Assembly: GCA_934047225.1 (NCBI GenBank)
Contig: OW203984.1
Coordinates: 9,061,201-9,125,200 of the forward strand
Length of the DNA stretch: 64,000 nucleotides
Direction of reading: 5' to 3'
Source of the DNA: Ypsolopha sequella
Taxonomy: Eukaryota; Arthropoda; Insecta; Lepidoptera; Ypsolophidae
A program made the position numbers and the translations under genes. Positions 45,215-58,010 of the stretch are shown here, piece after piece. Position 1 is the stretch's first letter, and each line of letters opens with the position of its first letter. The notes below the pieces were generated by a model. That model worked only from the letters and a program-made list of their open reading frames with translations, was not told where the DNA came from and ran no database searches.

Positions 45215-45696
45215 TATGCCTTAATTAGCTTTTTATTTATAATTACACAATATAACTTGAAATATATACAATAAATAAAAGAAAATTATAACTTGAAATA
45301 TATTTCGGCCCTTAGTGGGCCGTCATCAGTCAAGTGTTAAAAAAAAAATACGAATATACCATAGTAATAAAAAATAAAAAATAATAAAAATAAAAAAGAC
45401 AATATTTTTCTTAATCAACCTATACTTCTTATAATTTAAAAGGTACTTGTACTTGTCCACAAATTCTTATATTAAATAATAAAAGTTTGTGGACAAGTAC
45501 AAGCACCCTTCAAGTGCCAACATTCACCACCATCAACTCTTCTCATGCCATCCCAATTCTGGCATATGTGTTGCCTAAAAGGGACAGCGAGTTATCTGTA
45601 GTGAGGTGATATATTTCAAGTTATAATTTTCTTTTATTTATTGTATATATTTCAAGTTATATTGTGTAATTATAAATAAAAAGCTAATTAAGGCAT
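45215..45696. mobile_element. Penelope-like element remnant: 88-bp perfect inverted repeat with loop
   Basis: Left arm 45215-45303 and right arm 45609-45696 are exact inverses, from TATGCCTTAATTAGC to GGCATA. The loop carries a hammerhead-like motif next to the left arm and an 18-bp perfect inverted repeat, CTTGTACTTGTCCACAAA (45446-45463 and 45486-45503). Direct words TTTATGTCAA and ATATATAG flank both sides and may be a long target duplication. Inverted terminal copies plus hammerhead motifs are known from Penelope-like retroelements; no reverse transcriptase is present. Confidence 0.65.
45291..45336 (-). ncRNA. Hammerhead-like ribozyme motif
   Basis: Minus strand: helix I strands ACTTGA and TCAAGT pair perfectly; the core CTGATGA is intact; helix II is GGCCC/GGGCC with an ACTAA loop and one extra C after the core; then GAAA and a very short ATATAT helix III. 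The predicted scissile NUH triplet is AUU before TCAAGT. The layout matches the minimal hammerheads reported in Penelope-like elements. Activity is inferred. Confidence 0.6.
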
Positions 45697-45899
45697 ATTT
45701 ATGTCAAGGGGTTTTAAATATTTAAATATATATATATAGGCCTTGTGGAAATCTTCAGATATGGTTCCACAATTCCACAGTGTCTTATTATGACTAATAG
45801 ACAAGCGTTAATCAACAATTGTCCTTAGCTGCAATAATAAGAGCTATATAGCCTTTATTATACAAACATGCTTGAAATGAGTGTAGATTTCGTGGGCAG

Positions 45900-46105
45900 A
45901 TCGTAAATTACAAAATCAAAAATGTTTCGCCAAAAGTCAAAAATAGGTAGGTATGACGACGACCGGAGCGAGAAGGAGCGTGTTAGGTTTAGATGTAAAT
46001 AAATTTGGGGAGCCGAGCGAAGAGGAGTGGAGTCCTAGTTTTAACAGAAATATGATCTGCCCAGACAGATCATGATATGCCCAATTTTACGATGTGCCGA
46101 CGACA
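45900..46105 (+). repeat. 'GAGCGAAG' dispersed element, copy 1
   Basis: CCAAAAGTCAAAAATAGG, GGAGCGTGTTAGGTTTA, GGGGAGCCGAGCGAAGAGGA and CATGATATGCCCAATTTTAC. Terminal GGGCAGATCGTAAAT and the end motif are partly inverted. Relatives at 57835-58010 and 62830-62950. Confidence 0.55.
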
Positions 46106-46424
46106 TAGATATGTTACTTGATTAAATAAAATAAATACGAAAGTGTTTAGGCTTTAATAATAATAAACAGAAACCGTATAAGTTGATTTTCATTATGTTT
46201 TCAAAATAATAATGTTTTCGTATTTTGCTTTACGCTTCTAAATAAACAAGCCGGGGAGATTTATGATTTATTTCGGTCTATTTTCTAACCCTTACAATAT
46301 AAGCCTTTCGTTAATTAAAACAATAAACGGTCTAAAAAAATTATCATGGTTTTAATGAAATTGGAAAATGTTGTTAATATAAATAAAGAAATGTGTTAAA
46401 CAAAATGTTAGTATTTTTGTACCA

Positions 46425-46697
46425 CTTCTGTGGTCTAGTGGTTGGATTACTCGGCCACTAATCTAAAGGTTGCAGGTTCAAATTCCGTAGGGGCACATTA
46501 GTGTTCGGTCTGCGGCGGCGTGGGTCCATTATTTGTGCCCGAAGTACGGTGATAGGGCTAACAACCTCCCTCACGCTAGGATGGAATAATCTTCGGTGAA
46601 ACGCGGGTGTACGCGTGTGGACCGTGACTTGCATTTAAAGTACATACTCGAAAATTCTCAGACACTCGCTCAGGGTTTGATGTCGTGACAATTTCGT
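46425..46697 (+). mobile_element. Full-length tRNA-derived SINE
   Basis: The head has a pol III A box, TGGTCTAGTGG (46431-46441), and a B box, GGTTCAAATTCC (46475-46486), with tRNA-like spacing. The body contains GTGGGTCCATTATTTGTGCC, GAAGTACGGTGATAGGGC and GGTGAAACGCGGGTGTACGC; the tail ends GATGTCGTGACAAT. This reference copy identifies four other partial copies in the window. Confidence 0.85.
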
Positions 46698-46771
46698 ATA
46701 TTTATGTATTTCTCTGTGCCATGCGTTGGAGAAAATGTTGAAGATTCCACCAAGAACCATCAACTGAATTG

Positions 46772-47072
46772 AATCCATCCATCCATCCATCAGCCTAGTT
46801 CGTCCACTGCAGGACATATGCCTTTCCAGGACTTTGCCACTCCCGGCGGTCACCCTGGAAGAATTGCCCATACTCACACACGCTGGGCAGGCGGGTTGGT
46901 GAGCGCGGTGCGAGAACCCTCGCAACAGTGACTCCGTTGCCCGTCACCAGTCTGTTTCATATAAAGCCCGGCTATTAGGGATGGATTTACCGCCATCCAT
47001 CGGTTCCAGGCATGATGGGCCTCCTGGTTTTTTGCCTGTGAGCTGTCCTCTTACTCTCCCCCGAATTACTTC
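46772..47072 (-). mobile_element. LINE 3' end with (GGAT)n tail, copy 1
   Basis: Minus strand begins near TTCGGGGGAGAGTAAGAGGA and ends GTGGACGAACTAGGCTGATG with a GGAT microsatellite, a common lepidopteran LINE 3' end. Inverted relative to 48971-49262. The frame 46635-46925 inside is not a gene. Confidence 0.7.
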
Positions 47073-48680
47073 GAGGGGGTCTCCAAGTAAGATGGTGGTA
47101 CCTCCACAGTCGAGCCCATGAATCCATCGAATACATATTATACTAGTAGTTCACCCCGAACTGTGAACTCGTGATTCGATCTTGACCAATTTGGCTCATA
47201 TTCGAACCTAAGGATGGACGTCATGACGCGACCACCTGGTTGTGGGCGTGGCCAAACATCATGCTGTTTCAATTCGCTATAAGGTGCACGCTCTATGAAA
47301 CTTGCGAAGACAATACAATCGTGCCGATTTCGTCGCCGGCGCAAAATTGAAAATTTATTTCAGGAGAACCCACATTTTGGCAAGACTGTGGGCGTTTTCA
47401 AACATTATTTTTAGTAATTTATTAATCTAGATAGCATTTTTGGTGTTCGAACCATATTAATTTTTTGATTTTATCTTGAACAAAAAAAAAGCGCTACACT
47501 TTTGGTAAAAAACCGTAAAAAATCACCCTGACTGATACACACTATTTTTCATCAAAAAAAAAGAAAGACAAAGAAAAAGCTACGAGCACCTGGTATTTTG
47601 TGGTAATAACTATTACACCACATTAGCTGCATCATTTATTATGTTTTCACAAGTTAATATATCACTACCTAAACTCTCTTTTAATTATTACTACCTACTT
47701 AGCGAAGACAAGCGTGAAAATTTTCGAGAAAAGAGAAATGAAAAGAAAGAAGAATACACAATATAGGTAATTTTTTTTTTAGAACGCTTTACCGCCAAGG
47801 CTTAGCCGGCCAGTAACTTCTTCATAAATTATGCGTTCTACCTCTTTGGCTAAATGACGCTAATCGATCAGAAGCACGAACGCGGACCAATCAGAAAAGA
47901 GAAAGCGCAAACTTCCATGGGAATAAAATTAACTTTGGCTCCCGCCATTTCGAATAGGTGTGATAAAAAAAATTACCTGCTGCCTACACAAAATTCACAG
48001 TATTTAAAATTAGTATGGAACGGTTTATTTTTAAATTTGCTCTTATTCTTTTCTTTTTGTTTTTTTTTTGTATTTTCAGTAAAAATATCAGTAAGTAAGT
48101 ATATTAATTACCTATAAAACCGGTGAAATATATTTTCCTGAAACTTTTTTAACAGATCTCAAAGTATTCCACATTGGATTTACGATTGGATTTCCTACGT
48201 TCCAACAAATTGAAAGCAAGATCTCCGTAAACAGCCCAAAATCAGTGCCAGGGCCCGAGATACCCTTAAGTATGTTTATCTGATCACGTAAGTAGGTATT
48301 ACGTGCTCGAGTACATATGTAAATTCACTTTGACTTAAATAAACAGTTTCAACTCGCTAGGTTTACTTTGCAAACTCAATTATCGCTTATTTTTGCTGAA
48401 TAAATTCAATGTTTCACTATTTTTTTTCGTCCTTTCCGAATTTTTCAGGCTACGTATATCATTTGATCAAACCTTATACAAAAGTTATTGTTTATTCATT
48501 TTTTACCACTATCTGCCTTTTGGGTGAAAATAAGTTTAATTACCTTCCTACCCCTCTGGAATAAAGAAGTGAAGTCATCTATACTAAGATATATGTATAT
48601 ACTATAGTAGTATAAAAGTCATGTCCGTACATTAACCTATAGTTAACATTATATCATTGCAGTATAGAAACGCAGAAAGA
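47073..48680. other. No supported gene; one weak exon-like block
   Basis: 47140-47400 is GC-richer but unassigned. At about 48154-48227 an acceptor (CTTTTTTAACAG) and a weak donor (TCTCC|GTAAAC) bracket a 24-codon open block (ISKYSTLDLRLDFLRSNKLK at its start); not enough to call a gene. Confidence 0.3.
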
Positions 48681-48692
48681 AAAGTAAATCTG

Positions 48693-48777
48693 GATGTGAG
48701 GAGCTCTGAACCGGGATTCGAACCCGGGACCTCTCGCTTACCGGGCGATTGCTCTAACCACTGAGCTATCCAGGTCT
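48693..48777 (-). mobile_element. tRNA-derived sequence with intact A and B boxes
   Basis: Minus strand: ATAGCTCAGTGGTTAGAGCA (A box), an ATCGC/GCGAG anticodon-like stem around CCGGTAA, and CCGGGTTCGAATCCCGG (T arm, B box). The 5' GACCTGG and 3' TTCAGAG cannot pair as an acceptor stem, and the base before the would-be anticodon is C not T. Best read as a SINE head or tRNA pseudogene. Confidence 0.7.
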
Positions 48778-48970
48778 CAACACAACTCGTGAATTTACCG
48801 ATGTGCTTTCCCATACTGCAATGATATTTATACACCCACTTTACTTTTTAACCTATAATATTACGAACTTTTAAATAAAATGTATTTTACTGGCTGATGT
48901 AAACCATTTATTGTGTAATTAAGTGCAAGTGATTTTCTGTTCATAATGAAATGTATTTAACAATATTGTA

Positions 48971-49262
48971 ATTCGGGGGAGAGTAAGAGGAAAGCTCACA
49001 GGCAAAAAACCAGAAGGCCCACAATGCCTGGGACCGATGGATGGCGGTATATCCATCCCTAATAGCCGGACCTTATAAGGAACAGACTAGTTACGGGCAG
49101 CGGCGTCACTGGTGCGAGGGTTCCAGCATCGCGCTCACCAACCCGCCTGCCCAGTATGGAGTATGGGCAATTCTTCCAGGATGACCGCCGGGAGTGAAAA
49201 AGTCCTGGAAAGGCTTATGTCCAGCAGTGAACGAACTAGGCTGATGGACGGATGGATGGAAT
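48971..49262 (+). mobile_element. LINE 3' end with (GGAT)n tail, copy 2
   Basis: Matches the reverse complement of 46772-47072 with scattered differences: TTCGGGGGAGAGTAAGAGGA to AACTAGGCTGATGGACGGAT. A CTGT microsatellite follows at 49300. Confidence 0.7.
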
Positions 49263-49977
49263 ATTGTACTGAGGCCAAAACTACATTTTTTACAATGTTT
49301 GTCTGTCTGTCTGTCTGTTCCGTTGTGACTCGAAAACCACTCAACGGATTTGGATTTTGGATGCGGTTTTCTTTATTATACTTAGCAAAAGTTCATGTTG
49401 AGACATGGTGATATTAATAGGGTTAATGTAAAAGCATAAATATATAATTACCCCGGGAGCCTCTTAATCTGAAACATAGTCCTTTAAAAAGAATAAAGTG
49501 AAGAAATTCTAATTAAAATTTCTCGACATAATACAAATCACAAAAATATTAACGTTGTATTTCATTTCAAAGTTCAGAGGGCCCAGGACGAAGTGCTCAA
49601 ATTAAAATTTCTCTTTGATTATAATGGGCCAAGCTATTAATTATTTAGGACTCAAGATTCTATTTGCGCTTTGTGTCCCGGAGGCGTATATAGAAATGCT
49701 AGTTTAATACGTCCCCTTAGACGAACTGAGTGGGCAGTTCCAGTTGTTTTCAGTCGAAAAACACGCGTAAATGCTGTTTCAATACGGAACAGATGGCGAC
49801 GTAATAGTGTAGGGTTTTTAAGTTAATAGGCATTGAAACGTACGAGAAACCCTCACCTCACTCATCAACCTTGAGTGGCCTATTGGAGTAGGATTTCTAG
49901 TACTTAACACACAAAATATTCTTAGAAAAGCTAATGCGACACGTCTCTCTTGTTTTGTCCCCGTGTTGTCTAACATC

Positions 49978-50140
49978 TATTTCATGCAGATATTGCTATC
50001 ACTATCACACATCGTTATTTTAAATATTTTTGTCCTGCTCTGCGCAAGCCGATCACATATTTCATGCCGATATTGCTATCAGGACCATACAGCGTCATGT
50101 ATATTTTTGGCGTTGCTCTGCGCGAGCCAATCATCTCTCA
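49978..50140 (+). repeat. Imperfect tandem duplication of about 88 bp
   Basis: TTTCATGCAGATATTGCTATCA (first) and TTTCATGCCGATATTGCTATCA (second, at 50060) begin two units that both continue to a CTCTGCGC(A/G)(A/G)GCC word. Three overlapping frames across it are shadows. Confidence 0.65.
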
Positions 50141-53100
50141 ACTCATACCCAATCTTACCAAACTTCCCACATCCAAAATATTTACTTTTTATTTCGTTAT
50201 TTTTGCTTACCTTACCATGTCAAAAATGCTGGCAGCAAAACGTGAAAATTGAAGGCGCAAATCGGCAACAGTATAGTATTAAACAGCTCCTGAGCTGTTC
50301 TTTTTTTTGTAAATTAATTGTTTTATGTTATTATTAATATAAATTATTTATTTGACAGATGAATGCAAATATTCCGGCTCTTTGAGTAAGTTTAAGTGTA
50401 GGTGAATTTTGAAGGTTCTTACTTAATGGGAGAATATACTTCAGATTCCTAGATTTTTTGGGTTAAAGATTCCAAAAACGTAGGAAGGACAGAAACCAAA
50501 ATGCACGATGTTTTTTTATGAATGTTGCTAAGATTAGACAATAAGTTATTTAATTTGTATATAATTTATCACAACGACTACAAAAAAATGATCTGGGTAA
50601 TACACAATTTTTCTTAACTCGTACGTAACTTATGTAAAGACAAAATATAAATAAGTTTATAACACAAAACATTTGATTTAAATAATTATCTACAGTTTCA
50701 ATGTTTTTTTATCATGCTCTATTTCCAATATCTTCTTACGTAAAAATTAAAATCCCTACTTTACGCCCGTTAAGTCACTCGAAACCAACTCAATGTCACT
50801 CAAGAGCGTGACGAATAGGATGAAGGTTTCTAGTACATTTCAATGCTTATTCATTTATAATTCCTACGCTAGTATGTCACCGTCTGAGACGTATTGCAAT
50901 AACATTTACGCGTGTTTATCGATTAGAAACCAGTGAAAATTCTAACTTAGTTCGTCTCCACCTGAGGGGACGTATTAAAGTGGCATTTCTACACACGCGA
51001 CCCGGAGCTATTATTCTGTATACTTGAAGGAAAATAATGGAAGGTAAAACAAAACTACACCCCTAGCACGCAACCCAGATACAACGCTTTTCTGTTCCTA
51101 CTTGCTACTTCACACGGTGACAGGATAGATACGAGTAGAAACTGCTGATTAGGTGCTAGGGTAAATTTAAAGTGTATACACAGGGCCATTTGCTATGATA
51201 TATCCTCTTTTATCAACTTTTTGGTGTAGGCAAAGCAATAACTGCCTCGGAAGAGTAAATAAACTGTATTTTCATTTAGATAAAAATACATCCATGTACC
51301 TACATTTAACACCATTGTTATATTAAATACATGTACTTGTCCACTAAACGTTAATATTATCTTATTACACCCAACCGGTTTCACGTCTAAGCATTTCAAG
51401 GGTTATTTGATTAAAAATACATATTTTGAAATTTTACAATGTTGTTTACCTTTTTCTTGCGTGGGCTAGATTTAAGGTTAAAAAGGTGTGTCATATTTAT
51501 TAATTCATATTCTGTTTATTCACTGTTTATCATTTGATATCATGCCAAGAGTCGAACCTTTAATAAAAAATCTGTGTTTACTACTCTTTATCCACAACTT
51601 TTGTAAATAATCCAGGTTTGAGATTAATTTATGAAACAAAATCATTAACCTTTTATTATGTCAGCTATTGTCATACGATAAAATAATAGTCTAACCTATT
51701 TGTATTTAATTAAACTTTTCAATGTTATGTATTTATCTAAACCTTGCAAGAAATTCATGTACAATATTAAACTAATACATTATTATATCAGTAGGATGCC
51801 AAAATACTAATCTTTTATTATTCCGGCAGTTTCCTCTTTACACCAGCGCTATGACTTTTTGCCGACCTTTAGACGTTGTAAATATCTGCTCCGTTCGATA
51901 GTTTCTCGAAAAGTAAGTGTGTCACTCTCTGAACACCGAATTATATTTTATTTACTAATAATATTACTTTTCTTCTTCATCACAATGAATTCTCTGACCC
52001 GATTCCGTTCTGCCATGACGGTCATTATACCCGTCCCAGTACAACTTTTAATAAAAAAAAAGCACGCGGAGTGTCATGACACCTACTTTAGTTTTTAACT
52101 TATTGTAAGTAAATCATTATTTATAATATTTACACATAAGAAATTCATATCATAAATTTATGGTGTAAGATCAACAATAGTACGATAAGCTTCCACATAA
52201 CATCCTTGTTTTGGTAACTAACTCAAGCCAAGAAAACTATCACAATAATATTGATTACTTTTACAAGTAATATTTATGAACCTTAAAAAGTATTACAGCC
52301 ATAAATTTATTGTATTACACACATAAATATGAATATTCTATAACGTGCGATAAATGTCTACTACTACCACATTTACTATATTTCTCTGTCAATCAAACGT
52401 TATTTAGTATTCAAAAATATACTATATTTAATTTAAAATGTGTTCAATAAGAACAAAATGACCCTTTTGATTAAAACGTAACCTTCATACAAACTAGGCA
52501 CACGGCATGCGGCACCGGCTGTGTCCAGGGCAAAGTTTGAAAAAGGAAAGGCCAGCGCCCAGCCGTCTGCATAGAACTTTGCAAGTTTTCATAATCAATT
52601 ATTTGCATATTGTGACCGTTTAAGCTATAGCTGTCAAAACTTGCCAAGTTCTACATAATTTAGTAGCAAGGACTCTAACAAACATGTACATTGCAGTTAT
52701 GACTGAAGGAACCTACATAGAACTCGGCACCCAATTTGATCTTAATATTTTTTTTTGGTGAAGCCGACAATTTAAACGGAACAGCTGATAATTTGTTCGT
52801 GATTTCAAGGTTGACTCCATAGAGTCCATAGTAAAAATTAATCCTAAAAACGAGTTACTATATCCAGTTTTCGTCTTTTCAGCTAAAAATCCACCCTGCA
52901 TAATTTATTATTCAAACAATTCAAACTAAATAACGCCTCAACAAAATCAATTTCTAAAAGTGTAAAAATCAACCAACATCGTAGAAAAAGTTGTTTACAA
53001 AGCCGCTCGGTAATCGACGCTTTTGAATATTTTGAAGAGGCTTCTTTAGTGAAAATATGTCTCCAAAGGTCTTTGCCAACTCAAAGATTGTTTCTGGCGC

Positions 53101-56100
53101 TAAGTGGTTTCCTAAATACCATCACGATTTAAAACTTTTCTTTGGAGACGACACAAGGAGCGTGAATTGTCTCTTGTTGTAAATTTTCTTACGAAAGTCA
53201 AGAGAGTTAAAACACAAAGATTTGTTTTTCGTAAAAATATCAAATTGCTTATCGAAGCTTGCTTCCCAAGATAAATATTGACATCTGTTCGAAATTCAAA
53301 TCTTTATCGGAAACAAAACAAGAAGGCACAATCAGAAACGAATTGAATAAATCCGAATAATAGCCCGATCCCGATGTTTGCGCTCTCGCTTGTCCAATAA
53401 TTTCTAAGCACCCGACTAGTTTCCCGTCAAAATATCGTCTACAATTTCACCACAACCTTTAAACGAATGAGCTGATAAAAAGCACTTTTATTACTTGAGA
53501 ATAAAAGCTAAGCTAAGCGCCTCCAAATCTTGGTTCGTATTACCACACAGACGATTCATGTAGGCAAAGCCTCAGTGTGAGTCAACCAGGTTATTGATTT
53601 ATGGCGTCGGGATTTATGCCTACCTTTTTACTCTTAATCAAAACTACGTCAGGGTGAGCAGGACAGACGTTACCTGACAGCAAACTACCCACGTGGCTAA
53701 AATATCTCCGCAAAAGAAAGTCAAGGTATATTAGGTTCTGTTTATTTATGGTAAATTTGAATTTTAAAGCCAAAGTTACGAGCCTTTTTGTGAAGTTTGC
53801 AATATTTCATTTTGCTTCCAACTAAATAAATTCTGCGTAATTCCAATCAAAATAATTAATTCTATCGTTTCATTTTGAAAAAAGGTTCGTTAGTTTTTGT
53901 TCCTGATCATTTATCAAGTCTCCAGTATGAATTTGACTGCATAAATAATAGTCTTGTTGTTAAATAATTATTATAATAATTCTCTATTCGTAAGTTCCAA
54001 CAATAAGTTTATCTTTCCTTTAAAGTCCGTGTACCTATTTATGTATAGTCTCATACTCAATAAAGCTAAAGGATGGCTAAAGGATAAGTTTGCTACATTA
54101 CAGCAACATTTTACTTTCCTTTCTTATTTTTGTAAAACAAAGAGAGGAAAAAAAGCATTATTAATGCAACAGTAAAAGCTACCGCTGAAAACCTTTCTGT
54201 TCTGTCGAGGTGCAGTTGTAAAAAAACGCTTTTTTAGTCTACAGTAGAATATTTTAGGACTGAGTAGCGTATTTCTTTGACTGTTAATTTAAGTGCATTA
54301 GGCTTGGTCAAGGAAAGCTGTGGAAATGTCATCAAAATATAAAAGTAGACATAAATATAGTTAAAAAAAACGCATATTAACAGACTTAGTGATTACACGA
54401 AAAAGAAGTTCTATGAAATACCTGCGCATATTCAAACCAAAAAGATCATTACCCAAATACGCAAAACAATTTTGTTGAGCACAAAACAATGAATTTTCTG
54501 GCAGTTAGCTGGTTCCAGCCGACTCTTTCCTCGAATATCCCAAGGCGATTAAGCAATTACCTACAAAACAAAAATAAAATCGCTTTAATTTGTTAACCAC
54601 GGTCCGATGAAAGCCTGAAAATGGCATCACTAAAACAAAGTTAATGATTATTTTTGTATTAAAACTGTAAATCTGAAATTCAGTTCGAAATTATTCCACC
54701 CAATGATGCGAAAGAGTGCAAAATAGTTAAATATGAAATATACTGACATTATTTGTTTTATGACTCTGTTCAGCTTCGATTAAAAATGTATATTTATACT
54801 ATACAAATATATTTTTCAGTAGAGGCAGGCTTTAACTGGGCTTTGTGAAAATCAATACATACAATTTTAAGTACAGTAGGGTTTTATACGATGGAGAGAA
54901 AAAAAATATATATTCTTGGGACATTTAAGGGAAGAAATAATTAAAAAAGTACCTGTGTGTGTTATCGTGATTCACACATAATGAACAGATTTAGATAGGG
55001 TTTTAACTGGTGTTAAATATGTGTTAAATAAAATACTTCTTGGGCTTAAAATTATCAGGATAGTTTCTAGATCCCAAGTTATGTGACCAGATTTTCTTCC
55101 CTTTTGGACATGTGTCAAGTTCTGTTGGTTATCACTATAATTCAGAATAAGTGTAATTTATGTACTTGTGCTATGTAGATGTTAATATGGATACTCCCAG
55201 GATTTGGCTCACTCTCGTATTATCGATACTTAGAATGTGCGTGCATCTAATACGTATGTTTAAAATGTTTGACCCGGCTTTGTTATAATGTGTATTGAAC
55301 CTGCTTAAACTGATTGAACCTGGCCACAACGAAACGTACTTGTCAAAATTTTAAATCTAAACTTGTCATTCAATTACTTGATCTGCCTGTAAAATTTGGT
55401 GAAACGTATTTTTGTTTTTGTCAGCGGAATATTTCTGTTTTATTTGTTAAATAAGCACAAGCCATCTTTAAATTTGTATTATGTTGTTATGTGTTACCAA
55501 GCTGAGCAATGTATGTGACCCATGTTTTAGTGACTTGGATACTTATATCAATTGGTTACGTGGTCTTGTGCTGGCAGGAGATTATCAACATTTTGTTTCA
55601 AATTCAAAAATCACAGTACCTAATTCCGAACTCTGTTTATCACCTTCAAGCTTAAATCAGCATTTAAATTCAAATAAAGTTACGAGTATCAAGTAGCTAC
55701 ATAATATCAAAATCAATTTTAATTAAATACAAATTCCTCCCCCATAATCTAAGAAGGAATATACCTGAATACTTTAATAAACATTATATTCATCTCAGAC
55801 ATGTTTTTGATAGGGCAACATCAGTTGTCAGCAACCTTTGGAAACAATTTCAGGAGGCACCATTTAAAATTCTTAACAACTTAGCTATGCCCGATACTCG
55901 CTTCATTTCACAAACTTCCTATTCTCGTAAGTTCTGGGGAGCATTAAATTTTCACGAAATTGCTTTCAAACTTTTCCTCGGAATAAGCTTCAGTCTCGAT
56001 TTTCGAAGGTACAGTTTTGGTAAAATAGTTCGCTAAGGGGCTCATGCGTAGATCCTGTGATATACAAATATATTCCTTTTTCGCTTTATTATATTTCGAA

Positions 56101-56784
56101 CATGCTCTAAGTGTCGAAATATTAAAGTTGAGATAGATGTAAAAGGTACTGTATTTATTTACTTGAAACAATGGACATAAAAATATTAAAACTTATATAA
56201 TATGCAAATTATAATCAATTTCCTGGACTGTTAGCAACGAAGAAAACCCTCAAAATCAGCTTTTACACTAAGGCTGATTTATAATCAAAGTTTTATAAAA
56301 GAGAGCCCTTGTATGACAGGTTTTATTGATGACTAACAATGGCTTGCAATCTTATTGCCATAAACATTGACATACAGACCATGGACCTCGTATCTAGTAC
56401 AAGATTTACGAAAAAAGTGTCCTTAGTGAAGTGTCAAAATATTAAGAAACACGACATTTTAATTTTAATCGTATGTCATTGCTACATGGCTCAATTTTCA
56501 TTGACTTGCGATTGACACGCTTTTTTAGTTATCAATGGTTTTGGCACTCTTTTGGTTCGGACACTTTTGAGCCCAGATCCGATGTCTACTTGTTAGTACG
56601 TCAATGGACATAACACCACAAATTGCAGGAACGAACTACAGGCGTTATTTTTGTATCTATAGGTAATATACATATTGATAGATTTATATTAATTTATTTT
56701 ATGTTTCATCATATTTAAGTATTACTACATATAATTTAGTAAGTAAACACTTAATAAATTGTCTATTATTTATTTTGTTGTACA
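50141..56784. other. Long gene-poor AT-rich stretch
   Basis: No supported gene or RNA. Small items: an imperfect hairpin with CATAGAACTTTGCAAGTTTT / AAACTTGCCAAGTTCTACAT at 52571-52657, a 'ttcaaggttgactccatag' repeat phrase near 52800, and a single foldback end (CAAGTCTCCAGTATGAATTT) at 53903-53945. The 71-codon frame at 55481-55696 has no recognisable motif. Confidence 0.4.
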
Positions 56785-56944
56785 CCGCTAGATTTATCTC
56801 AATTTCCACTCAAAGGTTATCTGGAAGAAATCTCTTTTAGCGATAAGACCGCCAATTGTAATCTATCTTTATCTTGTTTTTCTTCTTTAAGTTTTCTTTT
56901 GTATGGTGCACAATAAATCTCTTGTCTTGTCTTGTCTTGTCTTG
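56785..56944 (+). mobile_element. LINE 3' UTR with (CTTGT)n tail
   Basis: TCTGGAAGAAATCTCTTTTAGCGATAAGACCGCC is the typical start of a CR1/Jockey-type 3' UTR (key words GAAGAAATCTCT and GATAAGACCGCC); GTGCACAATAAAT and five CTTGT units end it. Confidence 0.65.
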
Positions 56945-57834
56945 GCTACTAGCGCTCTCGTGGCTATTTGTGAATCAAATAAGGCGTCTTATATTGAAGC
57001 TATCAATTAAGCAAAAATTGTATTACGTAATTTTTTTAAAGTGTGAATTAATATAATAACGATGAGGCCACAATAATAATAAATAGAACATGTCAAAAGT
57101 ATGCCAATTGAGTCAAAGTTATCTATTCTAATATACATTGAAAGAAAATAAGTTTCTCCAGATAAACAGATGCAAACAAAGAAAGCTAATAACGGACAAA
57201 CATAGAATTATTCCCATATCCTGACTTTATGAAACACTGACAAAACGTGAAATTAAAAATCCTTTAAATAACTGATAGGTAAGCCAGACGCTCCATTCTG
57301 GGCTCACTTTGTCAGCGTGTCAGAATTTAAAATGAGGATTCCGTATTTACCGTAAGCGAGAATTATCTGCCTGGATGTGTTCGTTTATAGACCTGGCCAG
57401 AGAAGGTTTAATAATTCAACACTGCAATGCTTTTACAGAAAGCTGTCCGCGTCAATTCTAATTTGGCGCCGATAGAGCTCCCGATTTGGAGAGTCGTCGT
57501 AGTAGAAAGTCTACTTTTAAACAAAATTCTGCTTCGAATTGTTCTCTTCTTAGTAAATTGGTTGTATTTTGCAGTTTTTTAGTAAGATAATCATTCTAGC
57601 GAAACCTTGCGACATTTTAATATGCCACTCGAAAGGCTTTAAGTTAGCTCAAATTTATTGGTGAATTAATGAATTAAATTAAATAGGTTAACTTATACAA
57701 ATTTTGCTAATTTAGGTAGGTATGTGTGTTATTTTTAAAAGTTATTGAAAAAGACGTCTCTAATTTTATGAAATATACATCAACGTTATTGTTATCGATA
57801 ATATGTCGTAATGTCACAGACTTATCGTGGATTA

Positions 57835-58010
57835 TGTTAAAACTACAGGAGTCGCTTTGCTTCGCTCGGCTCCCAAATTTATGATCACCAGCAATCTTCT
57901 ACGGTCCTTTTCGCTTCGCTCGTTGTCACATCTATTTTTGACATGTTGTTGAAAATCTCGTCAATTTTTTGATTATCAGTTCATGATATGGCCAATTTTA
58001 CGATATACCT
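57835..58010 (-). repeat. 'GAGCGAAG' dispersed element, copy 2
   Basis: Minus strand: TCGTAAAATTGGCCATATCA, ACGAGCGAAGCGAAAAGG, AATTTGGGAGCCGAGCGAAG and TAGTTTTAACAT, matching 45900-46105 in order. Confidence 0.55.

Noticed and set aside
46635..46925. 96-residue minus-strand protein
   Set aside because: Lies over the 3' UTR of a LINE and a SINE tail; the same peptide phrase recurs at 49112-49411 for the same reason.
47854..48117. 87-residue protein with a hydrophobic C-terminus
   Set aside because: The hydrophobic part comes from a T-rich tract; no homology or start context seen.
48693..48777. Functional tRNA gene (Thr-like)
   Set aside because: The A and B boxes are good, but the 5' and 3' ends do not form an acceptor stem and position 33 is not T; likely a SINE head.
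48632..48835. 67-residue minus-strand protein
   Set aside because: It is the translation of the tRNA-like sequence and its flanks.
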